A stretch of DNA of 64,000 bases from Prochlorococcus sp. MIT 0701 (GTDB taxonomy: Bacteria; Cyanobacteriota; Cyanobacteriia; PCC-6307; Cyanobiaceae), in the NCBI RefSeq assembly GCF_000760295.1, contig NZ_JNBA01000024.1, positions 52,716 through 116,715 on the forward strand, written 5' to 3'. Shown piece after piece: positions 19,180-27,999 of this stretch. The translations under genes were made by a program, and so were the position numbers. How positions within the stretch are numbered: the stretch's first letter is position 1; every line of letters starts with the position of its first letter. The notes below the pieces were generated by a model. That model had not been told where the DNA came from. It searched no databases and was given only the letters and a program-made list of their open reading frames with translations.

Positions 19180-19251
19180 AGGGTATGCAAGCCCCTTAAC
19201 ATCAGCTGAGAGACGGCTGAAACTTTCAGATGAAGGGTATACAAACACCTT
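19161..19251 (+). repeat. 37-base imperfect direct repeat at the rfbC 3' end
   Basis: Segments 19161-19197 and 19215-19251 match at 31 of 37 positions, with a 54-base period. The first copy covers the last codons and stop of rfbC; the second is non-coding. Both contain the shared core ATGAAGGGTAT. This looks like a local duplication of the gene end, between rfbC and the inserted RTX protease gene. Confidence 0.7.
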
Positions 19252-19300
19252 GTTTTGACTAGTCTGAATGAGACACTTGAGCATGACGTAGCAAGTTATT

Positions 19301-20494
19301 ATGTGCTTCTTATGTGAACTTAATCGGCAAATAGAACTAAAAACAGGTAGCTATAACTATTCCAGTACTGCAATGAGGTCAATTGCGGCCAATGAGCTGA
19401 TTGCAGAAGATTTGGCGACTTTTACGCGGAGTCAGCTCAATCGGGATGGCTTCATTGACATCTATTTGCATACTCCTGGTGGTTCGGCTGCGGTGGGGGG
19501 TGGGGAGTTCGGCAGTCAAACAATTTCCAGCCTTCCGATCAGCGTTGCAGACCAGCAGTTTTTTCAGAACATTGTGCTGTTTCTCGATCAGCGCTTGGAC
19601 GTGGACTTTCGCTTCTCCGTTAGTCAAGCCACTAGCGATATTCAATTGTATTATGATAGTGAGATTGAGCTTGGTGGTGACACTCTGGGTCTCGCGACGA
19701 CGAATACTCAGGCGGGTCGTGATTGGTGGGAGCTATTTATCAATGCACCGTCTTTTGGCGATGATCTGAATTATTTGCGTTATTCCCTTATTCATGAATT
19801 GGGCCATGCTCTTGGGCTTGAGCATCCTTTTGATAACTCTGATGGTGATGTCGTTGATGGGATGACGGATCCATGGACCAGTGCCTATCCAGAAGATACG
19901 GTGATGGCTTATCGCAGCCCACTGGCGGGGAGTTGGCCGAATGCCTATTCAGTTAATGATTTAGAGGCTTTGGTATCAATTTGGGGTGCTGAGATGCAGC
20001 GATTTGGTGATGGAAATGATCAGATCACTGGAGAGAATTATTCAGAGGCTTTCAATGGTCGCTTAGGCAACGATCGCATTCGCGGAATGTCTGGTAACGA
20101 CAAGATTCGTGGTGGCAGTGGCAATGATTGGATGAATGGCAACAAAGGATCTGATTGGATGAATGGCAATTTGGGCAATGACACGGTCTTTGGCGGCCGC
20201 GGTGATGACACGCTTCGGGGGGGTAAAGGTGATGATTGGCTTGATGGAAGCCAGGGTAATGATCGTATTTTTGGGGATCTCGGAGCCGATGTGATCAAGA
20301 TTTCAACTGGCCACGATCGGGTTGTTGACTTCAGTACAGAGGAAGGGGATCGTCTGCTGCTTGCACATGGAAATAGCGTTGGTGTGAAACAGGAGGGGAA
20401 TGATCTGATTGTTCAGACTTCCTTAGGAAGTCTGAACTTGGAAGGCTTGGATGCTTCATCATTTGATCTTGGATTACATCTGAGTTTTGGTTGA
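19301..20494 (+). CDS. RTX-type zinc metalloprotease (serralysin/M10-like)
   Basis: The 397-residue protein combines a metzincin catalytic domain with calcium-binding RTX repeats. The zinc motif HELGHALGLEH starts at residue 165, and the Met-turn DTVMAYRS has its Met at 202. Residues about 240-335 contain roughly eight glycine/aspartate-rich nonapeptides such as GGRGDDTLR and GGKGDDWLD. No N-terminal signal peptide is seen, and RTX proteins normally leave through type I secretion using a C-terminal signal, so secretion is inferred. The ATG at 19301 is used; an ATG at 19373 is possible. It interrupts the rhamnose gene order between rfbC and rfbB. Confidence 0.88.
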   Translation: MCFLCELNRQIELKTGSYNYSSTAMRSIAANELIAEDLATFTRSQLNRDGFIDIYLHTPGGSAAVGGGEFGSQTISSLPISVADQQFFQNIVLFLDQRLDVDFRFSVSQATSDIQLYYDSEIELGGDTLGLATTNTQAGRDWWELFINAPSFGDDLNYLRYSLIHELGHALGLEHPFDNSDGDVVDGMTDPWTSAYPEDTVMAYRSPLAGSWPNAYSVNDLEALVSIWGAEMQRFGDGNDQITGENYSEAFNGRLGNDRIRGMSGNDKIRGGSGNDWMNGNKGSDWMNGNLGNDTVFGGRGDDTLRGGKGDDWLDGSQGNDRIFGDLGADVIKISTGHDRVVDFSTEEGDRLLLAHGNSVGVKQEGNDLIVQTSLGSLNLEGLDASSFDLGLHLSFG

Positions 20495-20538
20495 GTTGCG
20501 GCACGGCGCTTATTCTTTATTCCGGCGAGCTGCTTCGG

Positions 20539-21663
20539 ATGACAGTCGTTATTCCTGCATCGATTCAGCGAGTTCTAGTAACTGGCGGAGCTGGCTTTAT
20601 TGGCGGAGCTGTCGTTAGAAGGTTGTTACGCGAATCCCGGACTCGTGTTTTCAACCTTGACAAGCTTAGCTATGCCAGTGATCTCAGCAGTATTGAACAC
20701 CAACTAACCGCCCTTCGTGAGGCAGCTTGTTTGGCATCTGATGAGTCACGTCATCAGCTATTGCAAGTCGATCTTTTAGATGCAGAGGCCACGAAGATGG
20801 CCGTTCAGAAGTCAGACCCTGACCTTGTGTTGCACCTTGCTGCTGAAAGTCATGTTGACCGATCCATTGATGGGCCGGCAGCGTTCTTAGAAAGCAATGT
20901 CACTGGTACATTTCATCTACTACAAGCTGTGCTTGCTCATTGGCAAGTGTTGCCGTTAGAGCGGCAGCGCTCCTTTCGCTTGCTGCACATCAGTACAGAC
21001 GAGGTGTTTGGCTCGCTGGGTCCCGAGGGGCGCTTTGAGGAAACCACTCCCTATGACCCTCGCTCTCCATACGCGGCTAGCAAGGCGGCGAGTGATCACT
21101 TGGTACGGGCTTGGCATCACACCTATGGCTTGCCTGTTGTGCTGACGAATTGCACAAACAACTATGGACCTTGGCAGTTTCCTGAGAAGCTCATCCCAGT
21201 GGTGATTCTCAAGGCACTAGCTGGTGAACAGATTCCCCTTTATGGCGATGGCGCCAATGTGCGCGACTGGTTGTACGTAGAGGATCATGTTGATGCTTTG
21301 TTGTTAGCGGCTACTGAAGGCCAATCTGGCCGTACTTATTGCATCGGTGGCCATGGAGAATGTTCTAACCGACAAGTGGTGGAGGCGATCTGCACCCATC
21401 TGGATAGATTGCATCCCCAAAAGGCGCCTCATGCGTGTTTGATTACTCGCGTAAAAGACCGCCCAGGTCATGATCGCCGATATGCGATTAATCCTGATCG
21501 CATCAGTGCTGAGCTTGGTTGGCAGCCTAACCATCGTTTTGATCAGGGACTTGCCGCCACAGTGCAGTGGTATCTCGATCATCGTGATTGGTGTCTTCGA
21601 GTGCGGGAGCGCTCCGGCTATGACGGCGAGCGCATTGGCCTGATGTCTGTGGGGGGCGGTTAA
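20539..21663 (+). CDS. rfbB: dTDP-glucose 4,6-dehydratase
   Basis: RfbB (RmlB) converts dTDP-glucose to dTDP-4-keto-6-deoxyglucose. The NAD-binding motif TGGAGFIGG is near residue 16. LAAESHVDRSIDGP, the catalytic HISTDEVFGSLG (Asp-Glu pair) and YAASKAASDHLVR (YxxxK) follow, with NNYGPWQFPEKLIP later. The frame is open to 20491, but the ATG at 20539 gives the usual N-terminus and 374 residues. It heads a co-directional series in which every junction is 20 bases or less, running to the ABC permease at 27973. Confidence 0.95.
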   Translation: MTVVIPASIQRVLVTGGAGFIGGAVVRRLLRESRTRVFNLDKLSYASDLSSIEHQLTALREAACLASDESRHQLLQVDLLDAEATKMAVQKSDPDLVLHLAAESHVDRSIDGPAAFLESNVTGTFHLLQAVLAHWQVLPLERQRSFRLLHISTDEVFGSLGPEGRFEETTPYDPRSPYAASKAASDHLVRAWHHTYGLPVVLTNCTNNYGPWQFPEKLIPVVILKALAGEQIPLYGDGANVRDWLYVEDHVDALLLAATEGQSGRTYCIGGHGECSNRQVVEAICTHLDRLHPQKAPHACLITRVKDRPGHDRRYAINPDRISAELGWQPNHRFDQGLAATVQWYLDHRDWCLRVRERSGYDGERIGLMSVGGG

Positions 21664-21683
21664 TCTCCGCAAGAGCTATCTCT

Positions 21684-24188
21684 GTGGATTTGACACCATC
21701 CCCTCTGTTGTTGGTGCTTGGAGCGCACCGCAGCGGTAATTCCATGCTCAGTGGGGTCATGCAACGGCTTGGAGTGTTGCTTCCGGGTGAGCAGATTGCA
21801 GGAGATCAGAACAACCCAGAGGGTTATTTCGAGTGGCGCGAGGTTGTTGATCTTCAGGAACGACTGCTGATTGACTTGGAGCGTTGGTGGCCTTCTTCTA
21901 AGGGCACTCTTCCATTGCCTGATGCTTGGTTTGATCACTCGGCCACGGTTGAATACAAACTGCGTTTGCGTAGCCTGCTCAAAAAGGAAAGTCTTCGTCA
22001 GAAAGGGATATGGGCATTTACAGACCCTCGATGTTGTCGCCTATTGCCTATTTGGCAGAAGCTCACTGCTGAATTAAATATTCCTCTGAAATTGGTCTTG
22101 GTAGTTCGTGATCCGGCGGAGGTAGTGAGATCTCTGATTCGTCGCGAAGGTCCGATTACTGGCATGAATGAAGGCAGGGCTCAACGCATTTGGTGGCAAA
22201 ACAATCTTGATGTTTTGAATGTTTGTGATGATCCACAGCGGCTGACGCTAGTGGAGTTTTCAGGGTGGTTTGAGCAGCCAGAGAATCAGATCCGTCAGTT
22301 GTTGTTGGATTTGCCTGAGCTGCAGCCCAAACAAGCTCAGCTCGACGATGCTCTGGCGTTCATTAAGCCGGAACATCGGCATGGATTGGACCAAGACGTC
22401 GTACTCGAATTAGCCCCTGCAGTGTTGCGTTTGCACCGCAGGCTTCAGCGGAGACCATTGCCGCGTCGCTGGCCATCAGCAAGTGCTGCAGGTTCTTTGC
22501 CATTGGATAAGGAGCCATGGCCATTGCAGGAGGAGCTCGTAGCTGATCCTGGAGGGTGGCCCACTTTGTTGAAAAAATGGAGACCCTACCCTGCACCACG
22601 CGCACCAGGAAGTTTGGCTTTGCCTCCAGGGGAGGTGGTGCTGAGTAGTTGCGGTTCCTCCTGGTTGGATTGGTCTAGTCATCTTTGGTTGCAACGTTTG
22701 CCGCTGAATGGTCTTGCTGAGCGTCAGTTGTCTTCAGCAACTAGCGGCCCTAATCAGCTGCGCTTGCAGTCTTTGCGGGATACAGGTGAACCAGAGCTGC
22801 GAATCACTTTGAACCAAGAACTCCCCTCAGTGGATCGAGCCGTTCATTGGCTCAATCATCTGAGGGTGCAGCAGTGGATTTGGGATCCAGACCCTGCCCG
22901 TGTTCTATTACTTCGTGCTCTTGGCTTCCCAGCTTGGTGGCTTGATCCACTCACTCCTGTAAATGGTTGGTTGCAGCAAGATTCGGCGGCATCTCCTCGC
23001 TGTTGGGGCGAGCATCTCGGCTTAGCACCACCTCCAAAAGATCATTTGATTGTGCTTGGTGCAGCGGGGTCAACCTGGGATCAGGCGCTTGCTGCAGAGG
23101 AGGAGAGAGGAAGACAGGTTGAAGACCTCCAGATTGCATATCTCCCTGGCTGGCAAGACTTGCGTTGTCCTGAGCCGGGCTGTGCTGTTGCTGCAGCTGG
23201 TTGGCTGGCAAAGGCTTGTCGTGAGTCAGCACGACTGTTCTTTGTGCAGTCAAGGGATCAGCTAATAGATGCGGACCTTTCGGCATTAGAGCGGCCAGCT
23301 GCAACGCCACTGATAGTGGAGCAACCATTACTGCCAGAAGACATCAGGGCAATGCATCGGGGTGAAACGCTTATGGCGCTTGCGGAAGACCGCTCGCCGC
23401 CGCTTTGCGATGAACTGTTCGTTTGGAGCATTGATACCCCTCCTCGTGTGGCAGTGGTAGTGAGTTCTTTTAACTATGAGAAGAGGATTACAACTGCTCT
23501 CAAGAGCGTGCGAGATCAGTCATTGTCAGGATTGGAGCTGATCGTGGTGGATGACGCATCACAGGACGACAGCGCTGGTGTGATCAAGTCTTGGATGGAG
23601 ACTCAAGTGCTTGAGGGCGATCACCCGTTTGTGCGCTTGTTGCTGTTGCGGCATCACCAGAACGCTGGATTGGCAGTGGCACGCAACACGGCTTTCGAGG
23701 CGGCAACCTCTGCTTGGTGTTTTGTGCTTGATGCTGACAATCGCCTTTTGCCAGAAGCAGTGCAGGCTTGCTTGGCGGTTGCCGAGAGTGGCAGTGAATG
23801 CCCTCACTTAGCGGTTGTTCATCCTTTGGTGGGTATGGAGATTGAAGGAGACCGATCGGATGAGCAGCGTTCGTTACTTGGTGGTCCTTCCTGGCAAGAA
23901 TCGGGCTTTGTCGAAGGCAACATCATTGATGCGATGGCTTTGGTGAGGCGCAGTGCCTGGCGAGCAGTCGGCGGATACACCCACCTTGTAGGAGGGTGGG
24001 AGGACTATGACTTTTGGTGCAAGTTGATTACGGCTGGTTGGCATGGGCTGCAATGTCCGCGCTTGTTGGCCTTGTATCGCAGTCATCGACAGGCGATGAC
24101 CTTTGTAGAGACTGGCCGAAGCCAAAGGGTGCTTTCTCGCCGTCTTGCTTTGCGCCATCCCTGGCTGAAATTGCCACTGGCACCTTGA
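21684..24188 (+). CDS. Bifunctional sulfotransferase-like / GT2 glycosyltransferase fusion
   Basis: The N-terminal part (about 1-240) is a P-loop sulfotransferase-like domain. LGAHRSGNSML at residues 12-22 matches the 5'-phosphosulfate loop, and LVVRDPAEVVRSLIRREG matches the 3'-phosphate loop of PAPS enzymes. A poorly conserved middle region follows. From residue 589 a GT-A family 2 glycosyltransferase appears (VAVVVSSFN, ELIVVDDASQD, then the DxD motif in LDADN at 683-685), ending with GWEDYDFW, the usual catalytic ED. The protein has 834 residues and starts at a GTG, 20 bases after rfbB. It could both add and sulfate a sugar. The donor and acceptor are unknown, and PAPS binding is inferred. 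Confidence 0.82.
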   Translation: MDLTPSPLLLVLGAHRSGNSMLSGVMQRLGVLLPGEQIAGDQNNPEGYFEWREVVDLQERLLIDLERWWPSSKGTLPLPDAWFDHSATVEYKLRLRSLLKKESLRQKGIWAFTDPRCCRLLPIWQKLTAELNIPLKLVLVVRDPAEVVRSLIRREGPITGMNEGRAQRIWWQNNLDVLNVCDDPQRLTLVEFSGWFEQPENQIRQLLLDLPELQPKQAQLDDALAFIKPEHRHGLDQDVVLELAPAVLRLHRRLQRRPLPRRWPSASAAGSLPLDKEPWPLQEELVADPGGWPTLLKKWRPYPAPRAPGSLALPPGEVVLSSCGSSWLDWSSHLWLQRLPLNGLAERQLSSATSGPNQLRLQSLRDTGEPELRITLNQELPSVDRAVHWLNHLRVQQWIWDPDPARVLLLRALGFPAWWLDPLTPVNGWLQQDSAASPRCWGEHLGLAPPPKDHLIVLGAAGSTWDQALAAEEERGRQVEDLQIAYLPGWQDLRCPEPGCAVAAAGWLAKACRESARLFFVQSRDQLIDADLSALERPAATPLIVEQPLLPEDIRAMHRGETLMALAEDRSPPLCDELFVWSIDTPPRVAVVVSSFNYEKRITTALKSVRDQSLSGLELIVVDDASQDDSAGVIKSWMETQVLEGDHPFVRLLLLRHHQNAGLAVARNTAFEAATSAWCFVLDADNRLLPEAVQACLAVAESGSECPHLAVVHPLVGMEIEGDRSDEQRSLLGGPSWQESGFVEGNIIDAMALVRRSAWRAVGGYTHLVGGWEDYDFWCKLITAGWHGLQCPRLLALYRSHRQAMTFVETGRSQRVLSRRLALRHPWLKLPLAP

Positions 24189-25306
24189 AGAGGCCTTGTT
24201 TGCAGCTTCTACGCGAGTGGCCACCTGGTTTTGGTGGTATCGAGCGTGTTGCTCATGAATTAGCTAGTAATTGGCAGCGACCGGTTTATAGCCTTGATGC
24301 TCAGCCTCAGCTAAGGAACTTGCCAGATTCTTTGCCAGTGGCTTACCTGCGGCAGCGGCTGCCGCGGCTTCAACTGGGGCGTTTGCTCTTGCCTCGACCC
24401 AGCCTTCAGTTGCGACAGCTGTTGTTTTCATCTGAGCCTCTGCATGGCCATTTGCCCTCTCCAGGTGTTTTGTTCATCTTGGTGTTGGCTCGGCTGCTGC
24501 AGCCCAAGCGATGGGTGAGTGTTCACTGGCATGCGTTTTTGGAGTGTTCTCCTGGTTGGAGTGGCATCCTTTTTGGCTTGTACCAGTGGCTGGCTTTACG
24601 GCTAATTCCATGGTTCAGCGTTGTGGTGACCACTTCACCAGCTCTCGCAGCTGAGTTGCTGCGATGTGGTTGTCATTCCGCTCGGTTGAAGGTTCTTCCT
24701 TGTTGCTTGGATGCCGAATTAGAGCGGTCGGCTTTGGCGTTGCCACTGCGGATGCATGAGGCTGAAGCTCCCTTGCGGGTGCTCTTCATTGGCAGGCTTG
24801 ATAGTTACAAGCGCTTGGATTTGCTGTTGCAGGCTTTGGCTGCAGTTGAGGGAGAGTGGTGTCTTCAGGTGGTGGGAGATGGGCCGCGGCGAGTTGCTTT
24901 TGAGAAGCTCAGCCAGCAACTTTTTCATGGCGATCACAGGGTTCAGTTTCTGGGCTGTGTAGATGAACAGATCAAGCTTTGTTGTTTGGAATGGGCTGAC
25001 GTGTTGGTGCTTCCGTCGGATCGCAGTAATGAGGCCTTCGGAATCGTGCAGTTGGAAGCGATGGCGGCTGGTATTCCTTCCTTGGCATTTCAGCGGCAGC
25101 GTTCTGGCATGGGCTGGGTCGGTCAACTTGCAGGGATGACATGGTCACAGCAGCCCAAGGATTTGGCATTTGTGCTGCAACGTTTGTTGAGTGATAAAGA
25201 CTTGCTGATGCAATTAGATAAGCAGTCTCGAGCGCGATACAACGCTTTATTTTCGCGTGCGATCTGGACGCACCAGTTTCAGGACATAGGTCCTGAGCAG
25301 AGTTAA
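24185..25306 (+). CDS. GT4-like glycosyltransferase (TTG start, overlaps upstream gene)
   Basis: This 373-residue GT-B enzyme has an N-terminal REWPPGFGGIERVAHELA segment, like the glycine-rich acceptor loop of family 4. It also has LRVLFIGRLDSYKRLDLLLQAL, the donor-domain start, and VLPSDRSNEAFGIVQLEAMAAG, the EX7E-type nucleotide-sugar site. The frame opens at 24014, but the TTG at 24185 overlaps the previous TGA as TTGA and starts exactly at the domain. Role: one sugar transfer in the same polymer pathway. The sugar is unknown. Confidence 0.85.
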   Translation: MKRPCLQLLREWPPGFGGIERVAHELASNWQRPVYSLDAQPQLRNLPDSLPVAYLRQRLPRLQLGRLLLPRPSLQLRQLLFSSEPLHGHLPSPGVLFILVLARLLQPKRWVSVHWHAFLECSPGWSGILFGLYQWLALRLIPWFSVVVTTSPALAAELLRCGCHSARLKVLPCCLDAELERSALALPLRMHEAEAPLRVLFIGRLDSYKRLDLLLQALAAVEGEWCLQVVGDGPRRVAFEKLSQQLFHGDHRVQFLGCVDEQIKLCCLEWADVLVLPSDRSNEAFGIVQLEAMAAGIPSLAFQRQRSGMGWVGQLAGMTWSQQPKDLAFVLQRLLSDKDLLMQLDKQSRARYNALFSRAIWTHQFQDIGPEQS

Positions 25307-25311
25307 GGAGG
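25305..25311 (+). promoter_or_regulatory. Consensus Shine-Dalgarno site
   Basis: AAGGAGG overlaps the stop of the upstream glycosyltransferase and sits three bases before the ATG at 25315. It fixes that start and suggests strong re-initiation inside the operon. Confidence 0.75.
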
Positions 25312-25314
25312 ATC

Positions 25315-26415
25315 ATGAGTTCTCAAGACCTGCTGGTCAATCTGCTGCCTTATCAACCAGCATCTACAGGCTTGAGCCGTTATGTGGAGCGGCTCTTGTC
25401 AGCCTGGCAAGACGCAACTGGTGAGAAGCTCCCCACGCAGCTGCGTTTGCGGAACGAAGGCAAGGCTGAGTTGGCAAGTGATGCTGTTTTGCCATCAAGT
25501 CAGTCAAGCGGCTTCATGCGTTGTTTGCAGGCCAATGCATTGGTTCAGCATGCCGTGCCCGTTCGCCGTCTTGTGCGCAAGGCTGATCCTGCGGTGATCT
25601 ATTCCCCTTATACCGATCGATTGCTAACGGTGCGTGACCGGCCACAGGTCATCACTTGTCATGACCTCATACCTTTGTTTTTACCTAGTAGTAGGCGAGC
25701 AAATTGGCGCAGTCGTTTTTGGCTGTCTCGACATTTGCAGGGTGCAACTCGCGTGATTGCGATCAGTGAATATGTTGCAGATCTATTGGTGGCTGATGGC
25801 TTGCCAGCTAGTCGTGTTGTGGTGATTCACAACGGTGTTGAGACTGTTGAAGATCCTATTCAGTCTCCTTTCAGTGGCGATTGCTTGTTGTTGGCCCGTC
25901 ATGCGCGCAACAAAAACATTGCTCTCGCCTTGCAGGGGTTTGCTGAATTCTTGCAGCAACAAAATACTTGGCCGGGGTCTTTGGTGATCGTGGGCAGCGC
26001 TGGACGTGAGACAAATCGGCTACAGATGCTCATGCGACAGCTTCAATTGCAGGAGCGTGTGCTTTGGTTCAAGCATTTGTCGGCGAAAGACCTCGAACAT
26101 CAGCTGCGCAAAAGTTTCTGCTTGTTGTCAACAAGTTTGATGGAGGGGTTCGATTATCCATTGCTTGAGGCCCAGGCTTGCGGTGTACCCACTTTGGCCA
26201 GTCGCATCCCTGTGCATGAGGAACTGCATAGCCAGGCGTCTTTGCTTTTTGACATCGATGATCAAGGAGCTAGTCTTGCAGTAGGGCTAAACCGGCTTGC
26301 CAACGAACCGGATCTTTGGCAACAGCTATCCCAAGCGGGTCTAAGCAACGCTCGACAGCTCACTTTGGACAAGCAATGCCGCACTATTTGGCAACTGATC
26401 AGGAGTCTGATTTGA
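25315..26415 (+). CDS. GT4 family glycosyltransferase
   Basis: The 366-residue protein starts at an ATG behind a consensus ribosome site. The N-terminal half has VITCHDLIPLFLP, a common HD-containing motif in GT4 enzymes such as mannosyl- and rhamnosyltransferases. The donor half has LLARHARNKNIALALQGF and STSLMEGFDYPLLEAQACGVP, where the Glu and following residues bind the nucleotide-sugar. It overlaps the downstream ATPase start by four bases (TTGA). It is probably a cytoplasmic, membrane-associated sugar transferase in polymer assembly. Specificity is not readable, though dTDP-rhamnose is a reasonable donor candidate. Confidence 0.88.
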   Translation: MSSQDLLVNLLPYQPASTGLSRYVERLLSAWQDATGEKLPTQLRLRNEGKAELASDAVLPSSQSSGFMRCLQANALVQHAVPVRRLVRKADPAVIYSPYTDRLLTVRDRPQVITCHDLIPLFLPSSRRANWRSRFWLSRHLQGATRVIAISEYVADLLVADGLPASRVVVIHNGVETVEDPIQSPFSGDCLLLARHARNKNIALALQGFAEFLQQQNTWPGSLVIVGSAGRETNRLQMLMRQLQLQERVLWFKHLSAKDLEHQLRKSFCLLSTSLMEGFDYPLLEAQACGVPTLASRIPVHEELHSQASLLFDIDDQGASLAVGLNRLANEPDLWQQLSQAGLSNARQLTLDKQCRTIWQLIRSLI

Positions 26416-27182
26416 AGCGAGTTGTTCTCGAACTCGAGAATGTGCGTCTCGATATTCCAGTGTTCACAACTGAGACTCGCAGCCTGAAGGCTTCACTGAT
26501 TCGCTCTGTCACTGGTGGTCGTTTAAATCGCAGCGGGAGTGGCGCTGTGATCACGGCCCTCGATGATGTGACATGTACTGTGCGTGAGGGAGAGCGGGTG
26601 GGCCTGATCGGTCACAACGGTGCTGGTAAGAGCTCTTTTCTCCGTTTGATTTCTGGTATTTATCAGCACAGCGTCGGCCGCTTCCGGGCACATGTTCCGG
26701 TTTTCCCCATGATTCATAAGGGCTTTATTACTAGTCCAGAGCTGAGTGGAATTCAGGCAATCAAGGCGCACTATTTACTGGTGAAAGGCAACCTGCGTGG
26801 TTTTCAAGACTACAGCGAAGACGTGGTGACCTTCTCGGGCCTAGGTGATTTCATTCATTTGCCTGTGAAGACCTACAGTCAAGGTATGGCAGCGCGATTG
26901 TTGTTTGCAGTTCTCACCTTTGGCAGCCACGATTGCTTGGCGATGGATGAGGGATTTGGTGCTGGTGATAGTAGTTTTTATCAAAAGGCACAAGAGCGGT
27001 TGCACACTTTCCTAGACACCACCGGCACGTTGTTTTTGGCCTCTCATTCTGATGAGTTATTGCGTCGCTTCTGCCAGCGAGGGTTGCTGTTTGATGAGGG
27101 AAAAATCGTTTTTGATGGTTCATTAGAAGAGGCCTTGAGTGTTTATCACCGTGGTCATCAGCCGGGCAGGAGTGCAGGATGA
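26412..27182 (+). CDS. wzt: Polysaccharide ABC exporter ATPase (Wzt/TagH type)
   Basis: The 256-residue ATPase has the Walker A motif GHNGAGKSS, the variant signature YSQGMAARLLFAV used by the polysaccharide-export subfamily, Walker B in CLAMDEGFGAGD, and the switch His in ASHSDE. It powers export of lipid-linked polysaccharide with the permease that follows. It lacks the C-terminal carbohydrate-binding domain of E. coli O9a Wzt. The TTG at 26412 overlaps the previous stop as TTGA and begins KRVVLELENVRLDIPVF; an ATG at 26376 is an alternative. The permease start overlaps its stop as ATGA. Confidence 0.92.
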   Translation: MKRVVLELENVRLDIPVFTTETRSLKASLIRSVTGGRLNRSGSGAVITALDDVTCTVREGERVGLIGHNGAGKSSFLRLISGIYQHSVGRFRAHVPVFPMIHKGFITSPELSGIQAIKAHYLLVKGNLRGFQDYSEDVVTFSGLGDFIHLPVKTYSQGMAARLLFAVLTFGSHDCLAMDEGFGAGDSSFYQKAQERLHTFLDTTGTLFLASHSDELLRRFCQRGLLFDEGKIVFDGSLEEALSVYHRGHQPGRSAG

Positions 27183-27973
27183 ATCAATCCAACTCGATCC
27201 GTGCAACCATTCGCGAAGCCTGGCGGATGCGACGTGTCTGGTGGTTTACCGGCACAGCTCGAACGCGTGCGCGCTTTGCTCGAACCTTCTTGGGCAGTTT
27301 TTGGCTCGGATTGTCCAATTTGTTGTCGATTGCTGCTCTTGCGACGGTCTACGGAGCCGTATTCAAAGTGCAGGACTTCAACACCTATGTGGTGTATTTG
27401 GGCTTGGGGTTAGTCGTATGGAACACCATTGGATCAGCGATTGGAACTGCTCCCAATCTGTTCGAGCATAACCAGAGTCATATATTGAATACGAATTTGC
27501 ACCCGATCTTTTACACGCTTGAGGAATGGTCTTTTCAGGTACAAACCTTTGCACAGTCGTTTGTATTGGTACTATTAGCTCTTAGTTATTATCAACACAA
27601 CTTGTTCCTGAATTTATTACTTCATGGATGGTTGCCGATAGCTAATCTGTTTTTGTTTATCTATTGGTTTCCTATGCTGGTGTGCCTGCTTGGGGCACGC
27701 TTTCGTGACTTCTATCAGGTAGTTCCTATCGTTTTGCAGTTGGTGTTTTTGTTGTCTCCCATTTTGTATAAGAAAGCCAACTTGGGAGCTTATGCCTGGA
27801 CGGCCAATTTGAATCCTATTTATAGAATTTTGAGCCCAGTCCGTCACACTCTGATGTCAGCCGATGTGCAGTGGCAGGTTGGGATATTTTTGTTAGGTAT
27901 GAATGTTTTGGGGATCTGGATTGCTATTCTTTTGCTTAATAGGGAGCGCAGGAATTTACCATTTCTGATTTAA
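27179..27973 (+). CDS. wzm: Polysaccharide ABC exporter permease (Wzm type)
   Basis: The 264-residue ABC-2 permease has about six transmembrane helices, starting after an amphipathic N-terminus (TAQTRARFARTF-like region, residues 22-36). FLGSFWLGLSNLL, GLGLVVWNTIGSAIGTAPNLF and LVFLLSPILYKKANL match the Wzm/TagG subfamily. It forms the membrane channel with the ATPase encoded just upstream (ATGA overlap). It ends the operon that starts at rfbB. The substrate is presumably the rhamnose-containing, possibly sulfated glycan made by its neighbours. Confidence 0.92.
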   Translation: MNQSNSIRATIREAWRMRRVWWFTGTARTRARFARTFLGSFWLGLSNLLSIAALATVYGAVFKVQDFNTYVVYLGLGLVVWNTIGSAIGTAPNLFEHNQSHILNTNLHPIFYTLEEWSFQVQTFAQSFVLVLLALSYYQHNLFLNLLLHGWLPIANLFLFIYWFPMLVCLLGARFRDFYQVVPIVLQLVFLLSPILYKKANLGAYAWTANLNPIYRILSPVRHTLMSADVQWQVGIFLLGMNVLGIWIAILLLNRERRNLPFLI

Positions 27974-27975
27974 AT

Positions 27976-27992
27976 CAATCATTGAATGATTG
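27976..27992. terminator. Weak hairpin between convergent genes
   Basis: CAATCATTGAATGATTG can fold with a six- to eight-base AT-rich stem. It lies three bases after the permease stop and eight bases before the end of the convergent glycosyltransferase gene. There is no long T-run, so terminator function is uncertain. Confidence 0.3.
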
Positions 27993-27999
27993 TTGATGG

